A DNA stretch of 64,000 nucleotides from Campylobacterales bacterium (GCA_026390115.1 JAPLGO010000009.1:94060-158059), one strand, 5' to 3'; shown: positions 9,449 through 19,025, counted from the first letter of the stretch. Notes: generated by a model from the sequence alone, not told the origin. A program made the numbers and translations.

Positions 9449-9852
9449 AGAAGCATCCAGGCAGATATTAATAGAGTTACAAAAAACTCTATATTTAATA
9501 TTTTCAACCCTATCGACTTGTAGGTTTTAAGAGCATCCTCTTTGCCAATATCTAAATGCTTTAACTTCTTATATCTGGTAAGCTCTAAAAATATTAGAGC
9601 GATTCCAAAGATAATCATAATAACGTTTTCTACACTAAAATTAAGATGCTTCGCAGCCATCATAACAATTCCGGTAAAAAGAATAACTGCTATCATAGTC
9701 GCACTCATAGGCATAAATATTCTCACTCTTTTTGCATACCTACGAATATCTTGTGCACCTAAAAGCATCACCAAATTCACTAAAATTACCGCCAAAATTC
9801 CCATAACACTCATGTTGTGTGTTACAATACTCATATCATACATTTCATTCAT
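9445..9852 (-). CDS. Small integral membrane protein
   Basis: A 135-residue protein with four predicted membrane helices: about residues 13-32, 48-66, 75-91 and 114-133. It has no recognised domain. It overlaps rsmE by 4 bases and is divergent from moeA. Function unknown. Confidence 0.6.
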   Translation of the reverse strand: MNEMYDMSIVTHNMSVMGILAVILVNLVMLLGAQDIRRYAKRVRIFMPMSATMIAVILFTGIVMMAAKHLNFSVENVIMIIFGIALIFLELTRYKKLKHLDIGKEDALKTYKSIGLKILNIEFFVTLLISAWMLL

Positions 9853-9891
9853 AGTGAAATCTTACTATAAATATTTATATCTGAGGTAATT

Positions 9892-11112
9892 ATGTCAATA
9901 AAAGTTGAAGAAGCATTAGAACTTATTTATAACAATATCACAAAAGTTTCCACAAGAATAGTGCCTATTGAAAAAGCTTTGGACTCTGTATTGGCTCAAA
10001 ACGTAGTTGCTGTTCACAATCTTCCACCATTTGACAACTCTGCCATGGATGGATACGCAGTAAAAATAGCTGATGCCGGTACATGTGTAAAAGTATCAAG
10101 TACGATTCTTGCGGGAGACAACTCTAAAGATGAATTAACATCTGGACAGGTTATCAAAATCATGACGGGCGCCAGAATACCGCTTGGCACGCAATGTATC
10201 GTTCCTGTTGAAGAGACTATAGTATGCGAAGACGGAGTTTTTCTTCCTGATAATTTGGTAATCTCGAAGCACATACGACTTTGCGGTGAAGATATCAAAA
10301 GCGGAACTACCATTTTGACCTCAGGTGAAAGACTTTATGCGCATCATATAACGCTTTTAGCATCGCAGGGAATAAGCCATATAAAAGTTCATAAAAAACC
10401 ACGCATTGCTCTTTTTGCTTCTGGAAGTGAACTAAAAATGCACTTTGAGAGCGTTGAGTTGCACCAACTCTACAACACAAATACTCCAACATTTGCCTCG
10501 CGTGCGAAAGAGCTTGGATGTGAAGTTGACTTTATTGGCACGGCAGTTGACACGATTGAAGATATAAAAATTCATATAAAAAATGCTTTGAGTGCCGACT
10601 TAATCATAACATCCGGCGGGGTAAGCGTCGGTGATGCAGACTTTACAAAAGAGGCTTTTAAAGCATTCGGATATGACATCTTCTTTGATAAAATTGAAAT
10701 CAAACCTGGAAAACCTACAACATTTGGTCGTGTTGGGAATACTCTAGTTTTAAATCTTCCGGGAAATCCTCTCGCAGCCGCGCTCAACTTTGAACTTTTT
10801 GGGCAAAGCATAATTGCAGCACTTAGCGGAGAGAGCAGCAAGTATCTCAATGTAATAGCTGCAAAAATGAAGGAAGATTATAAAATAAAAGCAGGAACAA
10901 GAACGCTTATTCCAGGTTATTTTGACGGTGCGTTTTTCAAGCCATGTGAGAAATTTGCTCCCGGAATGGTTTCGCCGTTAGCCATTTCTAACTGCTACAT
11001 TATGGTTGATGAAATATGTGCATTCTTGGGATGTGAGAGCAGTGTAAAAATAATTCCTACTAGATTTAGTTTTAGGAGTCAAGAGAGAGTAGATTTGGTG
11101 AGTAAATCCTAA
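9892..11112 (+). CDS. moeA: Molybdopterin molybdenumtransferase
   Basis: MoeA inserts molybdate into adenylated molybdopterin. The 406-residue protein has NLPPFDNSAMDGYAV near the N-terminus, MTGARIPLG, the MoaB/MogA-type nucleotide site SGGVSVGDADF, KIEIKPGKPTTFG and LPGNPLAA. The start is an ATG after a TGAGGTAATT ribosome site. It converges with queD and the two stops overlap by 4 bases. No molybdenum-cofactor riboswitch fits in the 39-base leader. Confidence 0.95.
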   Translation: MSIKVEEALELIYNNITKVSTRIVPIEKALDSVLAQNVVAVHNLPPFDNSAMDGYAVKIADAGTCVKVSSTILAGDNSKDELTSGQVIKIMTGARIPLGTQCIVPVEETIVCEDGVFLPDNLVISKHIRLCGEDIKSGTTILTSGERLYAHHITLLASQGISHIKVHKKPRIALFASGSELKMHFESVELHQLYNTNTPTFASRAKELGCEVDFIGTAVDTIEDIKIHIKNALSADLIITSGGVSVGDADFTKEAFKAFGYDIFFDKIEIKPGKPTTFGRVGNTLVLNLPGNPLAAALNFELFGQSIIAALSGESSKYLNVIAAKMKEDYKIKAGTRTLIPGYFDGAFFKPCEKFAPGMVSPLAISNCYIMVDEICAFLGCESSVKIIPTRFSFRSQERVDLVSKS

Positions 11113-11690
11113 ACATCTGCAGGGTTTACAAACCTTTCGCCTCTTTTTATCTTTTCCCACATTCTTTTATCACTCCACTCTGCCATTATTTGGCTTGAGA
11201 AGATTATTTTTTCCAAATCTATATAGCCCATATCTTTTGAGTAAGCATCATCTGCAAAGGATTGAGCATAACCTGTTTCCGTTTCATGAACTATTACGCT
11301 GTGAAGTTTAACATTTCTCTCTCCATTAACACTGCTTGTCAATTGTAAAAGTTTGTCTATCATCGCAAAAAAAATGCGAGAAAATTGTTCAGCAGAAGGT
11401 GAAACTGGAAGAAGCACCCATCTAAGAGAGTGTTTTTGCATATCTTTTATGTACTCTTTCTCATCAGCATCCCACAGAACGATAGAATGGTCAAAACAAT
11501 CAACAATAGTTTTCATATTTTTCTTCATTAATCCAAAGTCGTAAACCATTTGTCCATTATCTAAGAAGTTTGATTCAAAAAGTAGTTCAACCTTATAAGA
11601 GTGCCCATGTACCGAGCTTCTGCAACGAACAGTTGAACATCCTCTGACAACATGCGCATTTTCAAACTTAAATAGCTTTCTAATAATCAC
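11109..11690 (-). CDS. queD: 6-carboxytetrahydropterin synthase (QueD/PTPS family)
   Basis: QueD converts dihydroneopterin triphosphate to 6-carboxytetrahydropterin in the queuosine pathway. The zinc-binding CxxxHGH motif appears as CRSSVHGHSYKVEL around residue 25, with YDFGLMKK and FDHS later; VHETETGYA carries the catalytic His-Glu. At 193 residues it is longer than E. coli QueD (about 120), mainly through a middle insertion and a C-terminal extension, which is common in this phylum. It directly follows queE. Confidence 0.9.
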   Translation of the reverse strand: MIIRKLFKFENAHVVRGCSTVRCRSSVHGHSYKVELLFESNFLDNGQMVYDFGLMKKNMKTIVDCFDHSIVLWDADEKEYIKDMQKHSLRWVLLPVSPSAEQFSRIFFAMIDKLLQLTSSVNGERNVKLHSVIVHETETGYAQSFADDAYSKDMGYIDLEKIIFSSQIMAEWSDKRMWEKIKRGERFVNPADV

Positions 11691-12449
11691 TTAGACTCCC
11701 TTGTTTTGATCCCAAATTCGTATATGGAGCCTATCGCTAAAGTTATAGCCCTTAGCTTTGCAAAACTCTATTAAAGGCTCTGTATTGGCTTCCACTTCAG
11801 CCTTGCTTCCGCCTAAAGGCATGCAGTAAACTTTTGTCTTTGGCGAGTGCATAATTATACTTGATATTTCTTCTTCTAGCCCTAGGTTTATTGAGTCTGC
11901 ATCGATGCTGAATTTAAAAAAAGCCTCTTTTGCACTGCTTGCGATACTATAAATCACTTCGCCTTTTACCCTTTTATTTAATGATTCATATGAATTAGAG
12001 AGCTTTACAGAGAGTGCAAAAATAAACTTTTTATAAATCGGAAATTTTTCAAAATCAATAGCTATAGAACCATTTGTCTCAAAAGTCACCTGATGTCCAT
12101 TTTTGTGAAGTGCAGTTAAAAATTTTATAAAAATCTCATCGTTAGCATAAATCAAAGGCTCTCCGCCTGTTAAAACAATATCCACATGCCGAGGCAGATC
12201 ATAGAGATTTAAGATATTTAAAAGTTCTGTTGCATTTTTTATCGGAATCCAGTTTTTTGAGAAGTGCTCCCTGTTGACTGCATAAACAGTGTCGCAGCCC
12301 AAAACTTCACTTCCATCGGGAGCAATTTCTACGCATCCAAAACCCTCACAACGCATATTGCAGCCGCCAAATCGGAAAAAGAGCGACGGTGTTCCCGTGT
12401 ATTTTCCTTCTCCTTGGATTGAGTAGAAATGTTCAACTAAATATAACAA
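11691..12449 (-). CDS. queE: 7-carboxy-7-deazaguanine synthase
   Basis: QueE is the radical-SAM enzyme that contracts the pterin ring to carboxydeazaguanine. SIQGEGKYTGTPSLFFRFGG and TGGEPLIY are diagnostic. The cluster motif differs from the usual CX3CX2C: CNMRC is followed by an insertion before CDTVYAV, so the third ligand cysteine lies 17 residues after the second. A comparable insertion is, as I recall it, usual in Campylobacterota QueE. It abuts queD and starts 3 bases after moaA. Confidence 0.9.
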   Translation of the reverse strand: MLYLVEHFYSIQGEGKYTGTPSLFFRFGGCNMRCEGFGCVEIAPDGSEVLGCDTVYAVNREHFSKNWIPIKNATELLNILNLYDLPRHVDIVLTGGEPLIYANDEIFIKFLTALHKNGHQVTFETNGSIAIDFEKFPIYKKFIFALSVKLSNSYESLNKRVKGEVIYSIASSAKEAFFKFSIDADSINLGLEEEISSIIMHSPKTKVYCMPLGGSKAEVEANTEPLIEFCKAKGYNFSDRLHIRIWDQNKGV

Positions 12450-12452
12450 ATC

Positions 12453-13418
12453 TCACCCACCCGTCTCATAAAAAGCTCTTTTAGAAACTTCTGCATCTTC
12501 TCCACCCCAGCGATTTTTTTCCGGTTTTGTTCGTACTACTTCTTTCAAAACCAAAGCAGCACCTTTTATATCACCTCTTTTAATCGATTCTCTAATGCTC
12601 ATCGCTTCATCAAAGTAGAGACAAGGGATGAGTTGCCCCTCAGCGGTTAAACGAATGCGATTGCATTTTTTGCAAAAATCATCTTCATAAGGCTCTATTA
12701 TCCCAAATTTGTAGCCATCTTTCATCTTATAGTAATGAGAAGGCGATGATCCGTCAAATCCCTCATCTTCAAACTCATATTTTTCTTTCAAAATAGCCAG
12801 AAGCTCGTTCGATTTTAAGCCTTTTATCTCTTTCTTTGCAAAGCTGTTTTCCATGTATTCTATAAATCGTATACTCATGTTTCTTGCCTTACAGTACTCT
12901 AAAACATCAATTATTTCGTCTGCATTTATACTCTTCATGGGAACCATATTCACTTTTACTTTTAAGCCAACTTTGAGTGCCTCATCTACGCCCTCAAGGA
13001 CATTTTTAAGAACATCTTTTTGTGCAATTTCTAAAGCAATTTCTGGTTTTAGCGTATCAATACTGACATTTATGCGTTTTAATCCCGCATCTATAAGTTT
13101 TTGTGCCGTCCCTTTTAGCAGATAAGCGTTCGAAGTCATCGCTAAATCAATAGTTGGTTCATAGTCATAAATCATCTTTATAAATTTGTCCAAATCTTCG
13201 CGTAAAAGTGGCTCTCCACCCGTAATACGGATTTTTCTTACACCCTCATCTATCGCAATTTTAACAAATTCAAACAACTCTTCAAATGTAAGTAAATTTT
13301 CTTTTGGAACCCACGAAAAAGGCTTCTCCGGCATGCAGTACTGACATCTGAAATTACATCTCTCTGTTACAGAAATTCTCAAATAATCAACAACTCTGTC
13401 ATAACTATCAATTAGCAT
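12453..13418 (-). CDS. moaA: GTP 3',8-cyclase
   Basis: MoaA performs the first step of molybdopterin synthesis from GTP. The 321-residue protein has the N-terminal radical-SAM motif CNFRCQYC (residues 20-27), [12 protein letters not shown], and the C-terminal second cluster [10 protein letters not shown] with CLYF. The essential C-terminal Gly-Gly is present (YETGG). It heads the moaA-queE-queD run, joining Moco and queuosine synthesis in one transcription unit. Confidence 0.95.
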   Translation of the reverse strand: MLIDSYDRVVDYLRISVTERCNFRCQYCMPEKPFSWVPKENLLTFEELFEFVKIAIDEGVRKIRITGGEPLLREDLDKFIKMIYDYEPTIDLAMTSNAYLLKGTAQKLIDAGLKRINVSIDTLKPEIALEIAQKDVLKNVLEGVDEALKVGLKVKVNMVPMKSINADEIIDVLEYCKARNMSIRFIEYMENSFAKKEIKGLKSNELLAILKEKYEFEDEGFDGSSPSHYYKMKDGYKFGIIEPYEDDFCKKCNRIRLTAEGQLIPCLYFDEAMSIRESIKRGDIKGAALVLKEVVRTKPEKNRWGGEDAEVSKRAFYETGG

Positions 13419-13512
13419 TTATTTTCCTATGCTTTATATATTTGTATTATAGCAATTGGAGCTAAAAAAAGATTGATGTGAATCAGATAATTTTGGAATT
13501 AATGGTTAAGTT

Positions 13513-13537
13513 TTCCACATGCGAACAGCATATGGAA
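13513..13537 (-). terminator. Hairpin carrying the TTTCCACATGC motif after the lipoprotein gene
   Basis: On the minus strand TTCCATATGC and GCATGTGGAA form a 10-bp stem with one U-G wobble and a five-base loop, 11 bases after the lipoprotein stop. The following bases are A-rich, not a T-run. One arm is an exact copy of the repeated TTCCACATGC motif. Confidence 0.45.
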
Positions 13538-13547
13538 TTGATAGCAG

Positions 13548-14207
13548 TTATTTAGTTAGTATCTCTGTTTTAAGTGCTTTAAACTCTTCTTCACTCAATA
13601 TACCTTTCTCTTTAAGGTTGTGTGCCTTTTCAATTTCATCAGATTTTGATAGTCCATTTGTATCTGCATTAGGCTGAGCTGTTGTTGTCGATTCTACTTT
13701 CGCGCTTGTATTCTCTTTCTTATCTTCTTTTGAATTTACAAACTCAGTTATTATATTTTTTGTACTCTCTTCTGATGAACCTGCCAATCCCGTTTTTGCT
13801 ATCTCTTTCACGGCTACTTCTTCATTCATCTGCTCAAACTCAAACCTTCCGCCATCTAAATTATCTCTAATTTTTAAATAGTAAATTTGTCCTGCTTTTA
13901 AGTCTAATTTAACAACTTTTTCCTCTATTTGTGCTCTTGTTGCTGAGATACTCATGGCCTCAGGCTTGAGATCAAATGCCAAGTATTCACCACTTCTAAT
14001 TCTCTGTAAATATCTCTTATTGTTTATGCGGATGTTAAAATAGGTGCTAGTCATCCCCTCTCCGTAGTAACCCACTGCCGAGTCAGCATATACGTATACT
14101 AAAGCCGCATTTTCAAGTGGTTTCTGTACCGAGTACGGGGTTTTATTTCCACATGCTGCAAGTAAGAGTAAAATAACTACTACTATTATATTTTTAACAT
14201 TTTTCAT
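13548..14207 (-). CDS. DUF2846 lipoprotein with C-terminal SHOCT domain
   Basis: A 219-residue lipoprotein: the signal sequence ends in the lipobox LLAACG, so Cys19 or so would be lipidated. Residues 30-125 resemble DUF2846 (ALVYVYADSA, YFNIRINNKRY, LKAGQIYYLKI). A Ser/Asn-rich linker leads to a C-terminal SHOCT module (EKAHNLKEKGILSEEEFKAL), a short helical pair found at protein ends. Function unknown; probably anchored in the envelope. Confidence 0.8.
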   Translation of the reverse strand: MKNVKNIIVVVILLLLAACGNKTPYSVQKPLENAALVYVYADSAVGYYGEGMTSTYFNIRINNKRYLQRIRSGEYLAFDLKPEAMSISATRAQIEEKVVKLDLKAGQIYYLKIRDNLDGGRFEFEQMNEEVAVKEIAKTGLAGSSEESTKNIITEFVNSKEDKKENTSAKVESTTTAQPNADTNGLSKSDEIEKAHNLKEKGILSEEEFKALKTEILTK

Positions 14208-14347
14208 GGATTCTCTTTATTTTGATTTGAGAAGGATTATAGCATAAAGCAATTTGATTTTAATTATTTAAAAGTCTCTTGTAATAAAAAAATTTAGTAA
14301 TTATTAGAAGTTAAATTTGTAGATTTTTGCTGAGAGAGTTAGTAAGT

Positions 14348-14416
14348 GCTCCACCTCCTGAAAGGAGGAGCGAGTATATAAGTTTTTTATCTCAACTATT
14401 AAGAAAAATTCTTAAT
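14348..14416 (-). terminator. Paired hairpins after the porin gene
   Basis: An AT-rich stem (ATTAAGAA/TTCTTAAT, 14398-14416) overlaps the porin stop, and a strong GC stem (GCTCCACCTCCT with AGGAGGAGC, 14348-14371, three-base loop) follows. Together they are a plausible terminator or 3'-end protector of an abundant porin mRNA. No T-run follows the GC stem on the minus strand; one does follow on the plus strand. Confidence 0.5.
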
Positions 14417-15720
14417 TAGAAGTTGTAACGAGCTACAACACGAACTGTATTTTGTGAATCCATCTTTGTAGCAGTTTTTTCACTATATGCTTGGTTAATG
14501 AAAGCAGCTAGGTAATCAACACCTGCAACTTTTACTGTATAAGCAAGTTCTAAATCTGTGCAATCATTTGCAACGCCAGCTACTCTATTATTTAAGTTAG
14601 ATTTACCGGCAGTAGTTGAAGTACCTTGAGCAATCGCTGAACCAAGAGTACCAAAGCTATATACACCTTTTAACATAAATGTATCAGCATCAAGAGCAAT
14701 AGCATCTTGGTTAGCAATCATTTGAGTGAAAAGTGGAGTTTTAACACCTGTTCCTACGTTTTTTATAGCTACATTTACTTTCTTGTCATCACCGCTTACT
14801 GATGTGTATGCCGCAGTTAAAGTAAGAGCAGAAGCCGGAACGATACTAGCTTTAACACCATAAGCTATTGTATCAGCCATAGCTACAGCACCTAGTTTAC
14901 TGTCTGGAGTAATTTGTCCAGCTTGAAGTCCTAAAGCAAGACCCATCGGTAAAGATTTATCAGCAACAGCTACATCAGCCCAAATTGCGTTAGCGCCGAT
15001 ATCACTACCTGGAACTAAATTTGCACCGATATTTGCCATACTGTAGTAAGAAGCAGTAACTGTGCTCATTGGAAGAGATTTATTCTGAGCAGTAACCATG
15101 TATGCTGTACCAGCTACTGTTGCAGCTCCAGCTTCACTTTTTGCCGTAAGATCTGTAAAGTTAGCTAAATCAACATGCTTGTTACTTTTACCAACATAAG
15201 CACCAACTAAAGTTGTATTTGGGATATCACTGTTTACAACTAAAGCAGCTTCAAAAGTGTTTTTATAAACATTCCAATCTTCAGAGAATGCTAAAGGCGA
15301 AAGTGACATAGGAAGTTCTTGACGACCAATTTTTACAGTTGTATTAGCAATTTTTTTAGCAATGTAAATTTGTGTTAAAGCGATTTCATCTGCAATATTT
15401 GTATTAGAAACAACACCGCCAACATTTTGCATTGTATTACCAACAAGATTTTTCTCTAAACCTGTTGTACCTAAGTACGTAAGTTGAGAACCAAATGTGA
15501 AATCATTTTTAAGATCTGCATCTAAGTTTAGTTGCACACCAACGTTAGCTTGTGACGCTTTTTGACCAAAAAGATCTGCAGCACCAGTAGCATTAGTACC
15601 TACTGTTTGGTAGTAAAGAGCTGTTTGACCAGTCGTTACAATGTCTATACCCTTATCAGCAGCTACTGCTGATGCCACGATTAACGACGCTGCCGTTAAA
15701 GAAACTATAATTTTTTTCAT
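14416..15720 (-). CDS. Outer-membrane porin
   Basis: A 434-residue exported protein with a signal peptide (MKKIIVSLTAASLIVASAVA) and a repetitive beta-strand body ending in VRVVARYNF, with the C-terminal Phe typical of outer-membrane barrels. It resembles Sulfurimonas/Sulfurospirillum major outer-membrane porins; ALTLTAAYTSVSGDD and GRQELPMSLSPLAFSEDW are typical. The Ala-rich, low-complexity composition suggests high expression. Start supported by CAGGAGAAAATGA. The likely role is passive solute diffusion. Confidence 0.85.
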   Translation of the reverse strand: MKKIIVSLTAASLIVASAVAADKGIDIVTTGQTALYYQTVGTNATGAADLFGQKASQANVGVQLNLDADLKNDFTFGSQLTYLGTTGLEKNLVGNTMQNVGGVVSNTNIADEIALTQIYIAKKIANTTVKIGRQELPMSLSPLAFSEDWNVYKNTFEAALVVNSDIPNTTLVGAYVGKSNKHVDLANFTDLTAKSEAGAATVAGTAYMVTAQNKSLPMSTVTASYYSMANIGANLVPGSDIGANAIWADVAVADKSLPMGLALGLQAGQITPDSKLGAVAMADTIAYGVKASIVPASALTLTAAYTSVSGDDKKVNVAIKNVGTGVKTPLFTQMIANQDAIALDADTFMLKGVYSFGTLGSAIAQGTSTTAGKSNLNNRVAGVANDCTDLELAYTVKVAGVDYLAAFINQAYSEKTATKMDSQNTVRVVARYNF

Positions 15721-15784
15721 TCATTTTCTCCTGTTTTGTTTTTTACACCACTATAAAAAGTGACAGTAAAGAAACAGCAAAAGC

Positions 15785-15873
15785 CATTCCACTTACCATA
15801 ATTTAATTACGCGATGCATTTGAACGCTCCCATTATATATTGAGAAAATTTAATCTAAGTTTAAAGTGGAATG
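15785..15873 (-). promoter_or_regulatory. Porin promoter with a flanking 10-bp inverted repeat
   Basis: Reading the minus strand, TATAAT (15837-15832) is a good -10 box, giving a start near 15825 and a leader of about 105 bases. CATTCCACTT (15785-15794) and AAGTGGAATG (15864-15873) are perfect inverted repeats 69 bases apart: one lies in the -35 to -50 zone, the other about 30-40 bases into the transcript. This spacing would suit a repressor binding on both sides of the start. The regulator is not identifiable. Confidence 0.45.
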
Positions 15874-16078
15874 TATATTTATAATTTGTTTACTATCTAC
15901 TCATATAAGATAATTTTATAAATTTATCACTCGTATTTTGTGCTATTCATGAGGGGTTTAATAGCTTTTTTAAAGCGTCAAAATTTTTTATATCATTAAC
16001 ATTGCACCTCTTTCATAAATTGAGATGAAATAACATAAAGATTTGAAATTTTTTAAAGGAGATTAAAAGTTTTATATG
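15874..16078. other. AT-rich intergenic stretch without genes
   Basis: Between the porin promoter and the petC end (the gap 15721-16120 is 400 bases in all) I see no open frame with a ribosome site on either strand. There is a small GCTTTTTTAAAGC hairpin near 15963 and no obvious further promoter. Confidence 0.5.
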
Positions 16079-16104
16079 CATTCCCATCGAAGATGATGGG
16101 AATG
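16079..16104. repeat. REP-like palindrome, copy 1
   Basis: CATTCCCATC and GATGGGAATG form a perfect 10-bp inverted repeat with a six-base loop, 17 bases after the petC stop. The same core occurs at 27987-28008. It may serve as the petC terminator. Such TTCCCATC palindromes resemble REP elements mobilised by RAYT transposases in other bacteria; no RAYT gene is in the window. Confidence 0.55.
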
Positions 16105-16120
16105 AAAGGTTTAGAAAGAT

Positions 16121-17179
16121 TTAGTGTAAATCTCTCCAAATTTTTTGTTTCCATAATAGAGCAAAAATTGCTAAGATTGTTAAGTAGATTAAAACTTTTG
16201 GTCCTAATGCTTCTCTTTCATCTTTTTTACTATCTCCGATTTGAGTCATATACTCTACCACTTGTGTTTGAGCTTTTTCATTTAAACCTACACGAGGCAT
16301 ACCAGTTCCTGGAAGTTTTCTTTGTGGATCATTGATAAAATTATGTAAATAGTGATCACCGCGACTTCTGATGTACTGAGATAAATCAGGAGGGGTTGCC
16401 CCAATATATTTACTCATAGCGTCTGCTGATGTTTTAGCTTGAATGCCTGCATAATTCATAGCATGGCAACGAACACAAGCTGTTTCAAAAACTTCTTTAT
16501 TTGCAGCTTTAGAAATTTCAAACTCACTAGCACCCTCTTTTACTTTAGGAGCAGGAACTTTTGATGCTGCATCTGCCAAGTATGCTACCATATCAGCGAT
16601 TTCTTGCGGCTGCATAAAATCAGATGCCGGCATAGGGAAAACTTTTTCTCCGCCAACCGGATATTTATGTTCTATGTGCATAGCTTTTACTGGGTTAGCG
16701 ATAAATGCTATAAGAAAGTTTCTATCATACACTCTTCCTGCAATTGACAAATCAGGAGGGGTTACACCATAAGATACGGCAGCATCAGCATCACTCATAA
16801 CTTCAGCAAACCCTTCAGCTTTAATAGAGTGACAACCTGTACAGTTAGCAGTAACAAGTGCTTTACCAGCAACTGCATCTCCTTTATGTTCAGCTATTTT
16901 AGCCATAGAAGCCCAGAACGCTTTAGTTTCAGTTGCGTCCTTACCTGCATGCTCTAATGCTTCGATATCTTGCTTACCATCAAATGCGTAAGAAGCATCT
17001 TCTACATGTGGGTGCATTTCGTGGTGAGCAAATGGCTCAAATCCCCAGTAGATGTATCCTACAAGAACTACTATAATTGCAAGTATTCTGCCCTCTTTAG
17101 GAAAAGAGAGTTTAGAAAGAACAATGTTTAATACTATTAACAATATTGCTACTGCTAGACCTACATATAAAGCAAACAT
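16121..17179 (-). CDS. petC: Cytochrome bc1 complex, diheme cytochrome c subunit
   Basis: A 352-residue membrane-anchored cytochrome c with two heme sites, CTGCHS near residue 112 and CVRCHA near residue 236, each followed by a Met ligand candidate. A helix sits at each end: residues 4-21 and 326-344 (VLIYLTILAIFALLWKQKI). Diheme c1 subunits replace the classical c1 in Campylobacterota bc1 complexes and pass electrons to cbb3 oxidase. It overlaps petB by 1 base. Confidence 0.92.
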   Translation of the reverse strand: MFALYVGLAVAILLIVLNIVLSKLSFPKEGRILAIIVVLVGYIYWGFEPFAHHEMHPHVEDASYAFDGKQDIEALEHAGKDATETKAFWASMAKIAEHKGDAVAGKALVTANCTGCHSIKAEGFAEVMSDADAAVSYGVTPPDLSIAGRVYDRNFLIAFIANPVKAMHIEHKYPVGGEKVFPMPASDFMQPQEIADMVAYLADAASKVPAPKVKEGASEFEISKAANKEVFETACVRCHAMNYAGIQAKTSADAMSKYIGATPPDLSQYIRSRGDHYLHNFINDPQRKLPGTGMPRVGLNEKAQTQVVEYMTQIGDSKKDEREALGPKVLIYLTILAIFALLWKQKIWRDLH

Positions 17180-18429
17180 TATTTACCCCCTACAATTTTA
17201 GCTTCGATTTTACTTAGGAATGGCAATGAAATAAACAATCCTAAAAATGTTGTTGATGCAAAGAAACCAACATAAGCATTAATACCGGTCGGTGGCAATT
17301 TACCAAAAATTGTTAGAACAAACAGGTCAGCCATTAACAGCCAGAACCAATATTTAAACACAGGTCTTTGGTTTGCAGGTTTTACCATCGGAGATCTATC
17401 CAACCATGGTAACACTAGGAAGATACCCTGAGCAAAACCAAATGCCATAAGACCTAAATCTTTACCTGAAATACCGCCGATTTCAAAGAAGAAACCACGA
17501 AGAACTTCATAAGACCATAAGAAATACCACTCAGGATAGATGTGAGCCGGAGTCTTCATCCCATCTGCTTTATCAAAGTTTACAGGATCCATTGCAAAAC
17601 CGTTATTGTAAAACACTAGATAAAAGAAGAAAATCATAAATATAGCTATAACCATAAAATCTTTAGATAAAAAATCTGGCCAGAAAGCTATAACTTTTGA
17701 GTTTGCTTTATCGCCTGCCAAATATTTTTCACTCTCTTTTTTGTAATCAAAGAATTCACCCTCTTCATTGTTAACATGTGGAAAACGAAGTGTATAGAAG
17801 TGAAATGCTATCGCACCGATAAGAACAACAGGAATCAAAAGCACATGTAACATAAAGAAACGAGTAAGTGTAGCATCAGCAACATAGAAGTTACCGCGAA
17901 TCCAAATAACGAGGTCACCACCTATAAAAGGGATACCGCCAAATATTTCTGTAATAACATACGCTGCCCAGTAAGACATTTGACCCCATGGAAGCATATA
18001 TCCTGAAAATCCTTCAGCTGAGAAAAGTACAAAAAGTAGCATTCCTGAAAGCCAAATCATCTCACGACCCTTCTTGTATGAGCCGTAGTAGATAGCTGTA
18101 AACATGTGGATATAGATAATTAAGAAAACAACAGATGCACCAACACCGTGAATATTTCTAAACAACCAGCCATAGCCAACTTCTTGCATAATAGTATAGT
18201 TTACACTGTCAAAAGCCATATTTACATCTGGCTTGTAGTACATTAGTAAAAAAATACCTGTAATTATTAGTAACTTAAACAGCATTACCAATAACGCGCC
18301 CATAGCCCACAAAAAGTTGATTTCTTTAGGAATCCAATATTCCGTCATCATCACTTTCGTAAAAGCTTTAACATTTAATCTCTGGTCAAACCACTCACCA
18401 ATAGAGTTAGCTTTTTCAAATTCTGCCAT
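17179..18429 (-). CDS. petB: Cytochrome bc1 complex, cytochrome b subunit
   Basis: A 416-residue cytochrome b with about nine membrane helices. Heme ligand His pairs lie in helices B and D (FRNIHGVGASVVFLIIYIH and FFMLHVLLIPVVLIGAIAFHF), and the quinol-site motif PEWYF follows HIYPEWYFLWSYE near residue 298. It oxidises quinol in the inner membrane with the Rieske protein. It lies between petA and petC in the usual order. Confidence 0.96.
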   Translation of the reverse strand: MAEFEKANSIGEWFDQRLNVKAFTKVMMTEYWIPKEINFLWAMGALLVMLFKLLIITGIFLLMYYKPDVNMAFDSVNYTIMQEVGYGWLFRNIHGVGASVVFLIIYIHMFTAIYYGSYKKGREMIWLSGMLLFVLFSAEGFSGYMLPWGQMSYWAAYVITEIFGGIPFIGGDLVIWIRGNFYVADATLTRFFMLHVLLIPVVLIGAIAFHFYTLRFPHVNNEEGEFFDYKKESEKYLAGDKANSKVIAFWPDFLSKDFMVIAIFMIFFFYLVFYNNGFAMDPVNFDKADGMKTPAHIYPEWYFLWSYEVLRGFFFEIGGISGKDLGLMAFGFAQGIFLVLPWLDRSPMVKPANQRPVFKYWFWLLMADLFVLTIFGKLPPTGINAYVGFFASTTFLGLFISLPFLSKIEAKIVGGK

Positions 18430-18440
18430 ACTCTGCTCCC

Positions 18441-18965
18441 TTACGCTTTGTTAATGTCAGTTGAAAGACTAGCTATCAACGCTTTATATTCTGCACCGGC
18501 TTCACCTAAAACAATAGTATTTCCATCTTTAATCGTAAAAGGAGGAATATCTAACGGACGAGGAGGAGGACCAAATTTATGAACACCTGCGGCGTCAAAT
18601 TCACCACCGTGACATGCACACTTGAAGTCATGTGTTGTATCTCTGTAAGCTGGAATACAACCTAAATGCGTACATAATCCAATCATTACTGAGTAGTAGT
18701 TATCACCGACTTTTACACTTCTTTTTTCTACTGACGGCATATCTGCCGCCATTTTAAGTATAAAGATTGGCTTACCCTGCCACTTTACAATTTCTAATTT
18801 ATTACCAGTAAATTTACTCAAATCTACTGTTGTGAAACCGGCTGCCATAACGCTTGGAAGTGGATCCCAAGACTTCTTCATAGCAACCAACGAAGCTACA
18901 GCACCTACTGCTGCAACAGCACCAAATGCTTTACCCATAAAACCTCTACGGCTCTCATTTATCAT
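18441..18965 (-). CDS. petA: Cytochrome bc1 complex, Rieske iron-sulfur subunit
   Basis: A 174-residue Rieske protein. The [2Fe-2S] ligands are in CTHLGCIP and CACHGGEFD, and PPPRPLDIPP matches the proline loop. The N-terminal ESRRGFMGKAFGAVAAVG is a twin-arginine signal that also serves as membrane anchor, so it is exported folded. First gene of the petABC operon. Confidence 0.96.
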   Translation of the reverse strand: MINESRRGFMGKAFGAVAAVGAVASLVAMKKSWDPLPSVMAAGFTTVDLSKFTGNKLEIVKWQGKPIFILKMAADMPSVEKRSVKVGDNYYSVMIGLCTHLGCIPAYRDTTHDFKCACHGGEFDAAGVHKFGPPPRPLDIPPFTIKDGNTIVLGEAGAEYKALIASLSTDINKA

Positions 18966-18998
18966 GTCTGCTCACTTTATTGTGAATTTTAAAGGCTG

Positions 18999-19004
18999 AT
19001 TATA
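18999..19004 (-). promoter_or_regulatory. Likely -10 box of petABC
   Basis: TATAAT on the minus strand, 34 bases upstream of the petA start, in an AT-rich 60-base gap. No clear -35 hexamer, which is normal for this phylum. Confidence 0.4.
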
Positions 19005-19025
19005 TACTAAATTACTTTTAATTAA

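Noticed and set aside
9853..9891. Molybdenum-cofactor riboswitch upstream of moeA
   Set aside because: Only 39 bases separate the divergent genes, too few for that structure.
11691..12449. QueE cluster motif as a mutation
   Set aside because: The insertion between the second and third cysteines appears to be the normal form in this phylum, so not a defect.
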